A DNA stretch of 30,730 bases from Caldilineaceae bacterium (lineage in GTDB: Bacteria; Chloroflexota; Anaerolineae; Caldilineales; Caldilineaceae), in contig JAPKMW010000120.1 of the NCBI GenBank assembly GCA_026645575.1, forward strand, positions 1 to 30,730, given 5' to 3'. This document shows, piece after piece, positions 1 through 7,907 of the stretch (position 1 is the stretch's first letter; each line of letters begins with the position of its first letter). The translations under genes were made by a program, and so were the position numbers. Under the pieces are notes generated by a model. It was given only the letters and a program-made list of their open reading frames with translations, had not been told where the DNA came from and searched no databases.

Positions 1-826
1 CCTCCCCCAGGTTGGGGGAGGGGGCGTTGGTGGCGGGGGTGGGGATTGGGGTGGGGGCGAACTTGCGGAGGAGGGCGATGCTTTCGGCGCGGGGGAGGAC
101 GCCGACGGGGATGGGGGTGACGTTCTGGCTGCCGCTCCAGCGGGCGCGGCGGCTGGTGACGATGATGTGACAGCCACCGTGGGTGGGGCGCCAGGCTGCC
201 AGCAAGGCCGGATCTTCGCAGTTGTCAAAGATGAGCAGGCGGGGGAGGGGTTCGTGCCAGGCGCGGCGCACCATCTGGATCTGGTCGGGGAGGGGGAGAT
301 GGGTGACGCCGGTGGGCAGGTCGCTCATCCAGGCGGCGCATTGGGCAACTTCGGCGCTGATGGCGGCGGGGTCGGCAAAGGAGAGCCAGTAGACGCCGCC
401 GAGAAAATATTGGCCGTAGTGGTGGGAAAAGGCGGCGGCCAGTTGGGTCTTGCCGATCCCCCCCAAACCAGTGGCGGCGGCGGTGTGGCCGGAAACGATG
501 CCGGCGGTGTGGCCGCCTTTGAGGGCGCGGGCCAGCGCCAGCAGCTCGGGTTGGCGGCCAACAAAGTAAGGATTGGCGGGCAGGGGCAGCCAGGAGCCGG
601 CCGGCAGGGCGGCAACCGGGGGCACGTGGTCGGTCGGTAGCTCGGCCAGGCGGGCCAGGGCAACGGCGAGGGGGACGGGGTCGCGCGCCGGTGTGCCGGC
701 GGCCGGGAAATTGTACTGGTGGAGGGTGCCGGCGTTGAAGAGGCCGCCGCCGGTGTGGACGCCGCCGCTGATGTTGGTTTGGGGGCCGAACAGGGTCGGG
801 CCGGGTGGGGGTGGTTGGTTGGTCAT
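1..826 (-). CDS. STAND/NB-ARC family NTPase, N-terminal part (runs off left edge)
   Basis: Reading the minus strand from the ATG at 826 gives an open frame to the window edge (about 275 residues). A P-loop reading GLGGIGKTQLA lies near residue 130, a Walker B strand LLIFDNCED near residue 205, and an IIVTSRR segment typical of the NB-ARC sensor region follows. A linker PYFVGRQPELLAL precedes the P-loop, as in NLR-like STAND ATPases. These proteins usually sense a ligand through C-terminal repeats, which here lie outside the window, and oligomerise to switch on an effector. No enzymatic effector domain precedes the NTPase. The N-terminus instead has a Gly/Asn-rich stretch (residues 19-41: NISGGVHTGGG, then LFNAGTLHQYNF) resembling amyloid signalling motifs of bacterial NLRs. 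It lies beside the terminase end of the prophage, so a defence role is plausible but inferred. The family call is firm; the ligand and effector are unknown. Confidence 0.87.
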   Translation of the reverse strand, partial: MTNQPPPPGPTLFGPQTNISGGVHTGGGLFNAGTLHQYNFPAAGTPARDPVPLAVALARLAELPTDHVPPVAALPAGSWLPLPANPYFVGRQPELLALARALKGGHTAGIVSGHTAAATGLGGIGKTQLAAAFSHHYGQYFLGGVYWLSFADPAAISAEVAQCAAWMSDLPTGVTHLPLPDQIQMVRRAWHEPLPRLLIFDNCEDPALLAAWRPTHGGCHIIVTSRRARWSGSQNVTPIPVGVLPRAESIALLRKFAPTPIPTPATNAPSPNLGE

Positions 827-1414
827 GGAAGTCCTCGGGAACTGGAAAATGGTCAACCGGGCGTCATGTCGTCGTTTGGTCGTTTGGTCGCGTCGTCGGT
901 TTATTAGTCGTTGGTCGGCAGCAAGCGCTATGGCGTTGCGGTCGAATGGATGTTCTGGTGTGTACCAATGCTGCCTGGTGTCGAAGCGGAGGGATGGGTG
1001 GATGTGGGGTGCGGTAGCGTGCCTGCCACGATCCTCTGCTGCCTCCGGTGCTAAGACTCAGCAGTGGGCCTTTGGTCGGGTCAGCGGTGCTGGCGCGACG
1101 TACTATGCTGTCGGTTATTGATGACGATGTTGTTCACGTAAAGTTGCGATAAGTATAGCGAAGGGGCGGGGTTTGTGCAAACACAACAACGGACTCAACA
1201 GCGGATTCGGGAAAGGAACGGATTGGTTGGAGGGGAGGAGGGGGTGGTGCGTTATTGGGGCGTAGTACGTTTGTGCGATAGGACTTAAGGAATGGTAAAC
1301 TGGAGCAGTCCAGAGTCGCGTAGTCCGAAGTTGCGTAGTCCAGGCCAGTGAGTTCGATGCCTGGCACCTTATGGTCTACGGATGTTCAATTGATAGCATG
1401 GAAATTCAAAGGCG
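827..1414. other. Gene-free interval with short repeats, between divergent STAND and terminase genes
   Basis: No convincing gene is seen here. The open frames that exist have composition typical of out-of-frame translation and no ribosome binding site. The interval holds short repeated words: TCGTTTG-like heptamers at about 868-905, an AACGGATT-type repeat at 1187-1226, and two GCGTAGTCC words at about 1316-1342. Both the leftward STAND gene and the rightward terminase genes must be transcribed from here, but I could not identify a promoter with confidence. Confidence 0.5.
1187..1226 (+). repeat. AACGGATT-type repeat, left copy
   Basis: Three imperfect AACGGATT/AGCGGATT words occur within 40 bases. 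A similar 40-base block occurs in the same orientation at 29006-29045 near the other end of the window. Identity is partial, so this is more likely a dispersed host repeat than an attachment site. Confidence 0.5.
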
Positions 1415-2110
1415 ATGAGTAAGGAGCAGAGGCGGCGGGCGTTAAGCAATGCGGGAAAGAGGCCACGGCCGGCGCCGGTGACGCCAAAGGGGAACCAGCG
1501 CGCTGGTGAGGCGATTTCGTGTAATCATACAGTTGCGGCCAATTCCGAAAATTCCGCTTTGGGTTCGCTCCCAGAGGGCACCCGCTCACCCACCGCCTCG
1601 ACAAGCTCGGCTACCGCGTCGTTGGAGGCTCCGAATGAAGGGGCCGTTGAGCCAAGTCAAGGGCTGATCACCTATAGTTGGTATCAGGAGTATGTGGCGT
1701 TGACTGAACGCTTTCCCTGGCGGTTGGCGGCTTATATTGCGTGGGCGGCTTCGCCGGTGATTGGGCGTTTGCCGGCAACACAACTGGAATTGGCACAGGC
1801 ATTAGGATTGAAGACAGATCGCACCATCCGCCAGTGGAAAGAGAAAAACCCGACGATTGATGAAGAGATTGAGAAGTTGCAGGCAGCGCCATTGTGGCGT
1901 CATCGTCGGGATCTGTATGATGCGCTGGTGCGGACGGCGGTGACCGGGGATGTACCAGCGCTGAAATTGGCGTTGGAGATGACTGGGGACTATGTGCCGC
2001 GCATGAAACAGACGGTGGATAATACGATCAAGCCGGGGAGTTATACGGCGGATGATTTGGCGGTGGCGGAAAAGGAATTGGGGGAGTGGGAAGGGAGTAG
2101 GAGAGGTTGA
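1415..2110 (+). CDS. Terminase small subunit (candidate)
   Basis: This 231-residue protein lies directly upstream of the large terminase in the same direction. Residues 1 to about 85 are low complexity and rich in Ser, Pro and Ala. The folded part begins near WYQEYVALTERFPW. It contains a helix-turn-helix-like segment around residues 119-150 (LELAQALGLKTDRTIRQWKE) followed by a helical region ending in LALEMTGDYVPRM. That layout, an N-terminal DNA-binding HTH and a helical oligomerisation part, fits phage small terminases, which recognise the packaging site and load the large subunit. The ATG at 1415 has only a weak Shine-Dalgarno sequence (AAAGGCG). The disordered N-terminus may reflect a start further downstream or inserted sequence. 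The call rests on the HTH and on position; there is no diagnostic motif. Confidence 0.65.
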   Translation: MSKEQRRRALSNAGKRPRPAPVTPKGNQRAGEAISCNHTVAANSENSALGSLPEGTRSPTASTSSATASLEAPNEGAVEPSQGLITYSWYQEYVALTERFPWRLAAYIAWAASPVIGRLPATQLELAQALGLKTDRTIRQWKEKNPTIDEEIEKLQAAPLWRHRRDLYDALVRTAVTGDVPALKLALEMTGDYVPRMKQTVDNTIKPGSYTADDLAVAEKELGEWEGSRRG

Positions 2111-2141
2111 TAGGAAGAATAGGATGGATAGGATAGATACT
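2107..2141 (+). repeat. ATAGGA-type purine-rich short repeat
   Basis: Four imperfect copies of a GATAGGA word lie between the two terminase genes. Related blocks occur at 11291-11360, 12471-12513, 17921-17952, 19506-19537 and 24829-24850, always between genes. Confidence 0.55.
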
Positions 2142-2161
2142 ACTCTTCTGGGGGTGACAGG

Positions 2162-3565
2162 GTGACGCCGGAAAGACAAAAGCTGGAATGGCTCAAGTGT
2201 TCTAAGAGTATGACTTATTTTTTCGTGACTTATCTGCGCTTGTTTAATGCGACAGAGCAGGCTTGGGTGGGCTTTGACTTGTGGCCTGGGCAAGAGCCGG
2301 TGTTGGCGGCGCTGGGGGCGCAGCGGCAATTGATCATTCTAAAGGCGCGGCAGTTGGGGATGACTTGGTTGGTGTTGGGCTATTTTCTGCACCGGATGTT
2401 GTTTGCGCCGGCGTGGACGGGGTTGCTCTTCAGCCGACGGGATGATGAGGCGATGGAGTTGTTGAGCGAAGAGCGGTTAAAGGGCATGTATAGCCGGCTG
2501 CCCGATTGGATGCGCTGTCGAGGGGTGACGGTAGATAATGCGCATGAGTGGGTACTCTCCAACGGGTCGCGCGCCTTGGCTTTTCCAACCACTGCTGGCG
2601 ATAGTTATACAGCGAACGCAGTGCTGGTGGATGAGGCGGATCTGGTGCCGAATTTGAACCGGTTGATGCGCAGCGTGAAGCCCACTATCGATAATGGCGG
2701 TCAACTCATTTTGTTGAGTCGGGCCGACAAAGAGGCGCCCCTAAGCGAGTTCAAACAAATCTACCGTGCTGCCAAACGCGGGGAAAATGGGTGGCATCCC
2801 GTTTTCTTGCCGTGGTCGGTGCATCCGGGGCGGGATCTGGCGTGGTATGGTGCGCAGCGATTGGATGCGCAGGCAAGGACAGGGGCGCTAGATGATTTAT
2901 ATGAGCAATATCCGGCGACGGATGAACAGGCATTGGCGCCCCGGCAAAAAGACAAGCGGCTTGCCCTGGCCTGGATTGAATTTTGTAAAGTGGAGAGTGT
3001 ACATCTCCAAGTGGCAGGGATGCCGGCGTTGCCGGGGCTGACGGTCTATAAGTTGCCGGAGCCGGGCCGGCGATACATGATCGGCGCCGACAGCGCCGAA
3101 GGCAACCCAAGTAGTGATGACTCGGTAGCGTGCGTGGTTGATGTGCAAAGCTGGACGCAGGTGGCGACGCTGGCGGGTAAGCTGGAGCCGGGGACGTTTG
3201 GGGCGCAGATCCGTCAGGTGGCGACCTATTATAACCGGGCGACGGTGATGCCGGAGCGGCAGAATCATGGTCATGCGACGATTTTGGCCTTGCAGGCGTT
3301 TGGCGATGTGACGATTGCTTATGGGCTGGATGGTCGGCCCGGTTGGAATAGTGACGAACGGGGCAAGGTGTTGATGTATGACCTGACCGCTGAAGCGTTA
3401 CAAAATGGATCGTGCCGGGTGGCTTGTAGTGAGACCCGCTCGCAGTTAGCCAACATTGAAAACAACACGTTGCGGGCGCCCAATGGGCTGAAGGATGATT
3501 ACGCAGATGCTTTTGCCTTGGCGCTGGCCGGGTGTCGGTATGGGATGGTGTCAAGTATGGCGTAG
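2162..3565 (+). CDS. terL: Terminase large subunit (TerL), ATPase plus nuclease
   Basis: This 467-residue DNA-packaging motor has the TerL-type deviant Walker A KARQLGMTW at residues 61-69, Walker B VLVDEAD at 154-160, and an RNase H-like nuclease domain in the C-terminal third. The nuclease acidic residues are visible: D310 in GADSAEGNPSSDDS, an ERQNHG motif typical of the second metal site, and D445/D446 in KDDYADAFALAL. Length and motif order are those of a complete enzyme. It would cut concatemeric DNA and pump it through the portal at 22839-24497. The start is GTG at 2162 after a GGGGGTGACAGG ribosome binding site. Unusually, terS and terL are on the plus strand, about 19 kb from and opposite in strand to the portal and head genes. 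Confidence 0.93.
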   Translation: MTPERQKLEWLKCSKSMTYFFVTYLRLFNATEQAWVGFDLWPGQEPVLAALGAQRQLIILKARQLGMTWLVLGYFLHRMLFAPAWTGLLFSRRDDEAMELLSEERLKGMYSRLPDWMRCRGVTVDNAHEWVLSNGSRALAFPTTAGDSYTANAVLVDEADLVPNLNRLMRSVKPTIDNGGQLILLSRADKEAPLSEFKQIYRAAKRGENGWHPVFLPWSVHPGRDLAWYGAQRLDAQARTGALDDLYEQYPATDEQALAPRQKDKRLALAWIEFCKVESVHLQVAGMPALPGLTVYKLPEPGRRYMIGADSAEGNPSSDDSVACVVDVQSWTQVATLAGKLEPGTFGAQIRQVATYYNRATVMPERQNHGHATILALQAFGDVTIAYGLDGRPGWNSDERGKVLMYDLTAEALQNGSCRVACSETRSQLANIENNTLRAPNGLKDDYADAFALALAGCRYGMVSSMA

Positions 3566-3634
3566 AAGTTACGAATGACGAGTTACGAGTTACGCAGCGG
3601 GGCCAACGTAATTCTAAATTCGTAATTCGTCATT
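3566..3634 (+). repeat. Heptamer inverted repeat, TTACGAA family
   Basis: Four 7-base units of the GTTACGA type (3568-3594) face four units of the CGTAATT type (3607-3634), forming an imperfect large hairpin between terL and the LuxR-type gene. The same heptamer word makes a perfect hairpin at 15846-15911. Confidence 0.75.
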
Positions 3635-3650
3635 TAAAAGGGGGTGAGGG

Positions 3651-3851
3651 GTGCATCGGGCGTTTGAATTGACGGAGCGGGAACGGGAGGTGTGCCGGTG
3701 CTTGGCGGCGGGGCAGGCGCCACCGGAGATTGCGGGGGAGCTACGGATCAAGACGGATTCGGTCTACCGGTATCTGGTGACGATCAAGGAAAAGCTCGAA
3801 GTCCCGCACCTGGTGGCGTTAGTGGTGAAGGTGTGCAAAGAAGAACTCTAA
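3651..3851 (+). CDS. Minimal LuxR/GerE-type HTH regulator (66 aa)
   Basis: The whole protein is one GerE-type helix-turn-helix: LTEREREVCRCLAAG, then EIAGELRIKTDSVYRYLVTIKEKLEV. This matches the LuxR pattern of a T-x-R-E-x-E-V first helix and a recognition helix beginning near T/S-V. There is no receiver, autoinducer or ATPase domain, so activity would have to be set by expression level or a partner. It starts at GTG 3651 behind GGGGGTGAGG. It is the last plus-strand gene before the terminator at 3851-3906 and the first of three such genes in this element. The regulatory target is not visible. The family call is strong. Confidence 0.85.
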   Translation: MHRAFELTEREREVCRCLAAGQAPPEIAGELRIKTDSVYRYLVTIKEKLEVPHLVALVVKVCKEEL

Positions 3852-3906
3852 ACCGGGGCAAATTTCCGCGCCCAGGGGCTCCCGCGGAAATTTGCCCCGG
3901 TTTTTT
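3851..3906 (+). terminator. Perfect 20-bp hairpin terminator between convergent operons
   Basis: The arms at 3851-3870 and 3883-3902 are perfectly complementary, with a 12-base loop and six T residues at 3901-3906. It ends the plus-strand terminase/LuxR transcript. The minus-strand virion operon ends at 3905, so the hairpin can also serve that side, although the T-run there is weak. The loop reads GCCCAGGGGCTCCC-like sequence, resembling the core of the palindromic repeats found inside genes elsewhere in the window. Confidence 0.92.
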
Positions 3907-4315
3907 ATGGCGCTAACGGGTCGGCGGCGGCGGCAATGAGGAGGGTTGGTTCTTCCCAATCCGGTGCGAACACGATCTTGTCATCGATGACGCAATATTT
4001 GCCACTCTGCCAGTTCTGCACCAGATCCAGCAGCAAGGTGGCGCCGCCGGCCAGCTTGGCAACGGCGATCACCAGGGTGTTGATCGGCAACGTAACCACC
4101 CGGTTCTCCATTAGCAACAACAACTTTTGTTCAAACCGCTGCGTGTTCTTCTCATAATCACTCTGCTTGACCCACTTGCCGGCGTTGGCTTGCAGATAAG
4201 CTGCTTGCCGTTCCCCATCGGCAGCCACCGGCACCGCACGACGCAACTGGCCGGCCACGGTAGCAACGATTACGTTGGTGATCACGCCGTTCTGATGTTC
4301 CACTATCACATGCAT
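3905..4315 (-). CDS. Hypothetical protein (136 aa), last gene of the virion operon
   Basis: I do not recognise this family. The ATG at 4315 is preferred over an upstream ATG at 4342 because AAAGGAGAGG lies just before 4315. The protein begins with a short beta-rich part (MHVIVEHQNGVITNVIVATV), has a charged middle (about residues 40-65, with a helix containing QRFEQKLLLLMENR), and ends in an Ala-rich tail. Its stop codon overlaps the T-run of the convergent terminator. Position at the end of a fibre operon suggests a small virion or chaperone protein, but nothing in the sequence shows this. Confidence 0.7.
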   Translation of the reverse strand: MHVIVEHQNGVITNVIVATVAGQLRRAVPVAADGERQAAYLQANAGKWVKQSDYEKNTQRFEQKLLLLMENRVVTLPINTLVIAVAKLAGGATLLLDLVQNWQSGKYCVIDDKIVFAPDWEEPTLLIAAAADPLAP

Positions 4316-4337
4316 ATTGCCCTCTCCTTTGTCACAA

Positions 4338-4389
4338 CGCATCTGCTCGAAGATGCGAATTTGTGAAAACGCATCTGCTCGAAGATGCG
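4338..4389. repeat. Twin identical 20-bp palindromes
   Basis: Two identical 20-base units (4338-4357 and 4370-4389), each a palindrome with arms CGCATC/GATGCG around TGCTCGAA, are spaced 12 bases apart between two fibre-operon genes. A diverged pair with the same GCATCTGCTCGA core lies at 26305-26352 after the integrase. Confidence 0.85.
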
Positions 4390-4392
4390 AGG

Positions 4393-6396
4393 CTAGATAC
4401 TATCGTTGCTGTTGGTGGTTGTCACCGCCACGCTGGCGCAGTTGGAGAAAGCCACGCCGCCGACCAGTTGGTTGCCCAGCATGGGGATCGCATTGCGGGA
4501 GACATCTGACGATTGACTACGCATCACCGGATTGCCGGCCACATTTTGCACCAACGTGTTGTCGATAAAGCGCGCCCCGGTCACCACCGCTGTGGCCGAA
4601 CCACCGTTGATCACCACTGAACGCGGCACGCCCGAACCGTTGTTGCCGGCGGCATTGTTGATCAGGGTGTTTTGGGCGACCAAAATAGCTTGGGTGGTGC
4701 CGGCCCAATTGCTGCCCGGCACATAGAGTGCGGCGAGGGTGAAAAAGGCGGGGGTGCTGCTGACTTCACCAAAGCTGTCGATCAGCCGCATGGTGTTGGC
4801 GCGGCCTTGGGCGGCGATCAAGCCGAAGGCAATGCCGGGGCCAACGGAGTGACAGTTGCGCAATAGCACGTTTTCGCCCCCCACCTGGGCATGAATATAG
4901 GGATCGGTGCTGGTGGTGCGGCTGCCAACATCATTCATCGTCAGGTTATTGATGTTGTTCGACATGATCGCTCGGCCGCCGGTGCTGAGAAAGCCGATCT
5001 GCTCGATCACGAGGTTGCTGGCGTCGAAGCCATCCAAATTCAGCGCCGTGCCGGACGTGGTGACAGCGGGGCGGTAGACACTGCTGCTATCGGCAGTGAG
5101 CCAGGCATCGACCGGGGCTGTGGTCCAACTGTAGCCATTGCCGGGGAAGCTACTGCCGGCGCCGGCGCTGTAGTGAATCCGGACGCGGTCGGCATTGATG
5201 ATGGGCGCCGGCTCGGTGGTGTTGCCACGAACCAGGATTTGATAGGTGTTGCCGGCATCGTTGGCATTCTTCCAGGCCAGCGCCGCCGTTACCGTCGCCA
5301 GATAGTCGTTATTGTGCTCATCTGGGCTGGCTACCTCCAACACGCGGGCAACCGTGATCGTCTGCGCTGCGGTCGCCGTCGCGCCGTTGGCGTCGGTCAC
5401 GGTCAGGGTCACATCATATTGCCCCGGCGCGCTAAAGGTGACATTGGTCGTCACCGCTGCCGGCGTCCCCGGCGTCCCCGTTCCTGTTGTTCCGCTCCGT
5501 GCCGCCACCGTCCACGCATAGGTCAAGTCATTGCCCTGTTGCGTGCCACTGCTGGCCGCGGCGCTGTAACTGGCAGTCAGTCCGATCTTGCTGGTGCGCT
5601 GCATCTGGGCGACCGGCGCCGGGTTGGGGAGGTTGAGCGCGTCGCCGGCGACGGTGGCTTTGCTGCCGGCAGCGGTGGTCAGACCCCGCAGCGCCGGACT
5701 CTCCACATTGGTGGCGTCGCCGATCTCATTCACCAGCCAAACATAATCGGGATCTTCCATATCGGCGGCGGGGTTGCCGGGGCGGTTGTAGACAATCTGG
5801 GTGCCAGGGCCGAGCGCGCCTTGGGCATTGATCCAGGCGTCAGCCTCGGCCTGCGTCGGGTTGGCCGGGTCGGTGAAGGCGTTGGCTGGAATCTCCAACG
5901 TGTCACCAGGGCAACAGTCGCGCAGATGCGCCGCCAGATAGTCCAACATCTGTTGTGTGGTGACCGTAGCGCCGGCGCCCAGGCCCAGCAGGTTGTGGGG
6001 GTCGGCGGCTTTTTCTTCCGTGGCGGTTTGCGCCGGCACCGCCACCGGCGCGCCCGTCGGCGGGGTGATGGTGAGGGCGCCGGTGGTGGCATCGTAGGCG
6101 ATTTTATAGCCGGTCAGCTTGTTAGCGTTGGTGCCGTTGCCGATGATGGTGACGCCATCGGCGACCACGGGCAGCAAGAGCGAGGCGGGAATCGTGAAGG
6201 AACCGCCGCTACTGAGCGTAATCACTATGTTTTCGGTAGCGGCATTGTAGCTGCCGCTGACAGCGTGAATGTCGGCGCCGCTTTGGGTGATGAGGGCGGC
6301 CAGGACATCGGCCAGGGTAGTGCATTTGTTGAAGGTGACACCGGATAGGCCGGGGATCGGCTTGTCGACGATGATGCTGTGTAAGTTGATGAGCAT
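4393..6396 (-). CDS. Large fibre/adhesin: docking module, PKD domain, beta-helix-like C-terminus (667 aa)
   Basis: The start is ATG 6396 behind CACAGAGGTAACT; a longer in-frame start at 6432 lacks a site. Residues 1-40 (LHSIIVDKPIPGL, then FNKCTTLADVLAAL) are a module nearly identical to that of the collagen-stalk protein at 14075-14986 and recognisable in the Gly-rich protein at 6478-7683. A CC pair (RDCCPGD) falls near residue 155. A PKD-type Ig domain occupies about 255-350 (PGQYDVTLTVTDANG near 320). The remaining about 310 residues have the alternating Asn/Gly/Val pattern of a right-handed parallel beta-helix (NNINNLTMNDVG, GGENVLLRNC). The layout suits a surface-binding virion fibre anchored by its N-terminus. 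The receptor is unknown and could be a glycan. The PKD call is strong; the beta-helix is inferred from pattern. Confidence 0.8.
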   Translation of the reverse strand: MLINLHSIIVDKPIPGLSGVTFNKCTTLADVLAALITQSGADIHAVSGSYNAATENIVITLSSGGSFTIPASLLLPVVADGVTIIGNGTNANKLTGYKIAYDATTGALTITPPTGAPVAVPAQTATEEKAADPHNLLGLGAGATVTTQQMLDYLAAHLRDCCPGDTLEIPANAFTDPANPTQAEADAWINAQGALGPGTQIVYNRPGNPAADMEDPDYVWLVNEIGDATNVESPALRGLTTAAGSKATVAGDALNLPNPAPVAQMQRTSKIGLTASYSAAASSGTQQGNDLTYAWTVAARSGTTGTGTPGTPAAVTTNVTFSAPGQYDVTLTVTDANGATATAAQTITVARVLEVASPDEHNNDYLATVTAALAWKNANDAGNTYQILVRGNTTEPAPIINADRVRIHYSAGAGSSFPGNGYSWTTAPVDAWLTADSSSVYRPAVTTSGTALNLDGFDASNLVIEQIGFLSTGGRAIMSNNINNLTMNDVGSRTTSTDPYIHAQVGGENVLLRNCHSVGPGIAFGLIAAQGRANTMRLIDSFGEVSSTPAFFTLAALYVPGSNWAGTTQAILVAQNTLINNAAGNNGSGVPRSVVINGGSATAVVTGARFIDNTLVQNVAGNPVMRSQSSDVSRNAIPMLGNQLVGGVAFSNCASVAVTTTNSNDSI

Positions 6397-6427
6397 AGTT
6401 ACCTCTGTGATATGTGTTTCATTACAA

Positions 6428-6459
6428 GACAAGAAGAATTTGATGATCTTCTTCTTGTC
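6428..6459 (-). other. Intergenic hairpin, 11-bp stem
   Basis: GACAAGAAGAA (6428-6438) pairs with TTCTTCTTGTC (6449-6459) between two adhesin genes. It is AT/purine-biased and has no clean T-run. It could tune read-through or protect the messenger. Confidence 0.5.
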
Positions 6460-6477
6460 TCCTTGTCTTCCTGTCTT

Positions 6478-7683
6478 CTACCCGGTCATCCAGTAGATCA
6501 CCACCAACCCATGACCACCTGCCGCGTCCACCATCGCCCCCGGCGCCCCCACCCCAACGCCCGTTTGGTAGTCGGGATCGCTGCTGTTGGGCGCGGTGCG
6601 TTGGCCGTCTGGGGTGGCCAGCATCACTACATTGGTGGCGCCGGCGATGGTGTAGCCGCTGCCGCCTTCGCCGCCATAGGGCAGGGTGGTGGCCTGGCCC
6701 TGAATGCTATCGCGATAATGCTTGCTGCCGCCCCGATAGCCGCCGCCTCCTCCGCCGTTGGCGCTGGCATTGCCCTCCGTGTTGTCTGAAATCCCCTGCA
6801 TCGAGTTCTGACCGCCGCTGTAGACGGGATCGTTACCGTTGCCGCCGCGCGATTGCGTTGTGCCGGCATAGTCGGCGCCGCCACCACCGCCGGCGATGAT
6901 GAGTGCATAGTGCGCTTCACTGGGCAGCACCCGCACCGGCCCCGCTTTGCGAAAGATGCCACTCAACCCACCCCCGCACCCGTGATTGGTCGCACCCGCA
7001 AAGCCATACGAGGTGACGGCGGTCGTCGCCTGCCCCACCACCACGCGTAGTTGTTCCCCAGGGGTGACGGGGATCACCGCCTCGGTGTAGCCGCCAGCGC
7101 CGCCGCCGTGGGTGATGAGGTAGCTTTGGGCATGGCCCCCGGCGCCCCAGCACTTGGCGCGCAGCTTGGTGGCGCAGGCGGGGACGGTGATCACCTGGTC
7201 GGCACCGGTGTAGGTGAAGACTTGGCGGTAGAGTGTGCCACCGGATAGCAAGCTGGTCTTGACATCAGTCGCAAAGCGGTTGCAGCTATCGGTCACGGTG
7301 AGGGTGACGCGGTAGTTGCAGAGCTGGCCGCCGACTGCCGACCAGTCGATCAGGGGCAGGCTATAGCTACCGCTCACCACATAGGGCGAAGAGCTGGCGT
7401 CGGCGGTCGGCGCACCGGCAAAGGTGACGGCTCCGTTCGTGGCGAGATTTTCCAGGGTCCAGCGATATTCGGTCAACGGCCCACAGGCGGCTGAGGTGGC
7501 GACGGTACTGGCGAGGGGGGCGTTGCGATTTATGGGAGTTAATAGGATGGATAGGGGGGAGCCTTGGCCGGCGTTGTCGGCGATGCGTTGGCCGAGGGCG
7601 GCGAGTACGGTGCAGAGATCATGGCAGCCGTCCAGGGCAAGGCCGGGAATCGGGCAGTTGACTTTGATGTATTTGGCGTCCAT
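6478..7683 (-). CDS. Gly-rich adhesin/fibre tip protein (401 aa)
   Basis: The N-terminus (VNCPIPGLALDGCHDLCTVLAAL) is a diverged copy of the docking module of two other fibres. Residues about 60-150 look like a PKD/REJ-type beta sandwich (EYRWTLENLA, then YRVTLTVTDSCNRF). From about 155 a VFTYTGADQVITVPACATKL segment leads into long Gly runs (GGGGGGADYAG, GGGGGGYRGG, GGQN). This is the form of Gly-rich tail-tip domains of the type that begin with a WGAGG motif, seen here as CWGAGGH. Such domains pack as polyglycine-II-like bundles at the tips of phage fibres. Its ATG overlaps the TAA of the upstream LuxR gene (TAATG), so the two are translationally coupled. The role as a host- or surface-binding tip is well supported by pattern; the receptor is unknown. 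Confidence 0.8.
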   Translation of the reverse strand: MDAKYIKVNCPIPGLALDGCHDLCTVLAALGQRIADNAGQGSPLSILLTPINRNAPLASTVATSAACGPLTEYRWTLENLATNGAVTFAGAPTADASSSPYVVSGSYSLPLIDWSAVGGQLCNYRVTLTVTDSCNRFATDVKTSLLSGGTLYRQVFTYTGADQVITVPACATKLRAKCWGAGGHAQSYLITHGGGAGGYTEAVIPVTPGEQLRVVVGQATTAVTSYGFAGATNHGCGGGLSGIFRKAGPVRVLPSEAHYALIIAGGGGGADYAGTTQSRGGNGNDPVYSGGQNSMQGISDNTEGNASANGGGGGGYRGGSKHYRDSIQGQATTLPYGGEGGSGYTIAGATNVVMLATPDGQRTAPNSSDPDYQTGVGVGAPGAMVDAAGGHGLVVIYWMTG

Positions 7684-7907
7684 TAGTCGATCAGTCCCTG
7701 TTTTACTGCCATGTAGACCATCTGTTCTGCGCTTTGGGCGCCCAGCTTCATCTGGATGTTATAGAGATGGCGCGAGAGGGTGGCGTAGGAGATCGCCAGA
7801 TCGCGCGCCAATTCTTTGCGACTTTTGCCATGCGCCAGGGCACGGATCACCGCAACCTCGGTTGGTGTTGGCGCTGTGCGGTGGCGTGGGTCTAGCGATT
7901 CTCTCAC
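7683..7907 (-). CDS. Minimal LuxR/GerE-type HTH regulator (74 aa)
   Basis: A single GerE-type HTH occupies residues 13-74: PTPTEVAVIRALAHGKSRKELA, then LAISYATLSRHLYNIQMKLGA. The usual T-V before the recognition helix is A-T-L here, but spacing and the K-L-G-A end match LuxR proteins. Translation starts at GTG 7907, overlapping the TGA of the SH3 gene by four bases (GTGA) and preceded by GAAAGGTG. Its stop overlaps the start of the Gly-rich adhesin. SH3, HTH and adhesin are thus one translationally linked trio. No sensory domain is present. Confidence 0.85.
   Translation of the reverse strand: MRESLDPRHRTAPTPTEVAVIRALAHGKSRKELARDLAISYATLSRHLYNIQMKLGAQSAEQMVYMAVKQGLID

Noticed and set aside
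573..1121. Plus-strand open frame of 182 codons at the left end
   Set aside because: Overlaps the STAND gene on the other strand, where P-loop and Walker B are clear, and continues into repeat-rich intergenic DNA. The translation is low complexity.
2751..3554. Minus-strand open frame of 267 codons opposite terL
   Set aside because: His/Pro/Ser-rich shadow of a strongly supported TerL; no start site.
4891..6348. Long plus-strand open frame of 485 codons opposite the PKD fibre gene
   Set aside because: It is the antisense shadow of the fibre gene: composition is Gly/Arg/Ala-rich without domains, no ribosome binding site, and the minus-strand frame has a PKD domain and a docking module.
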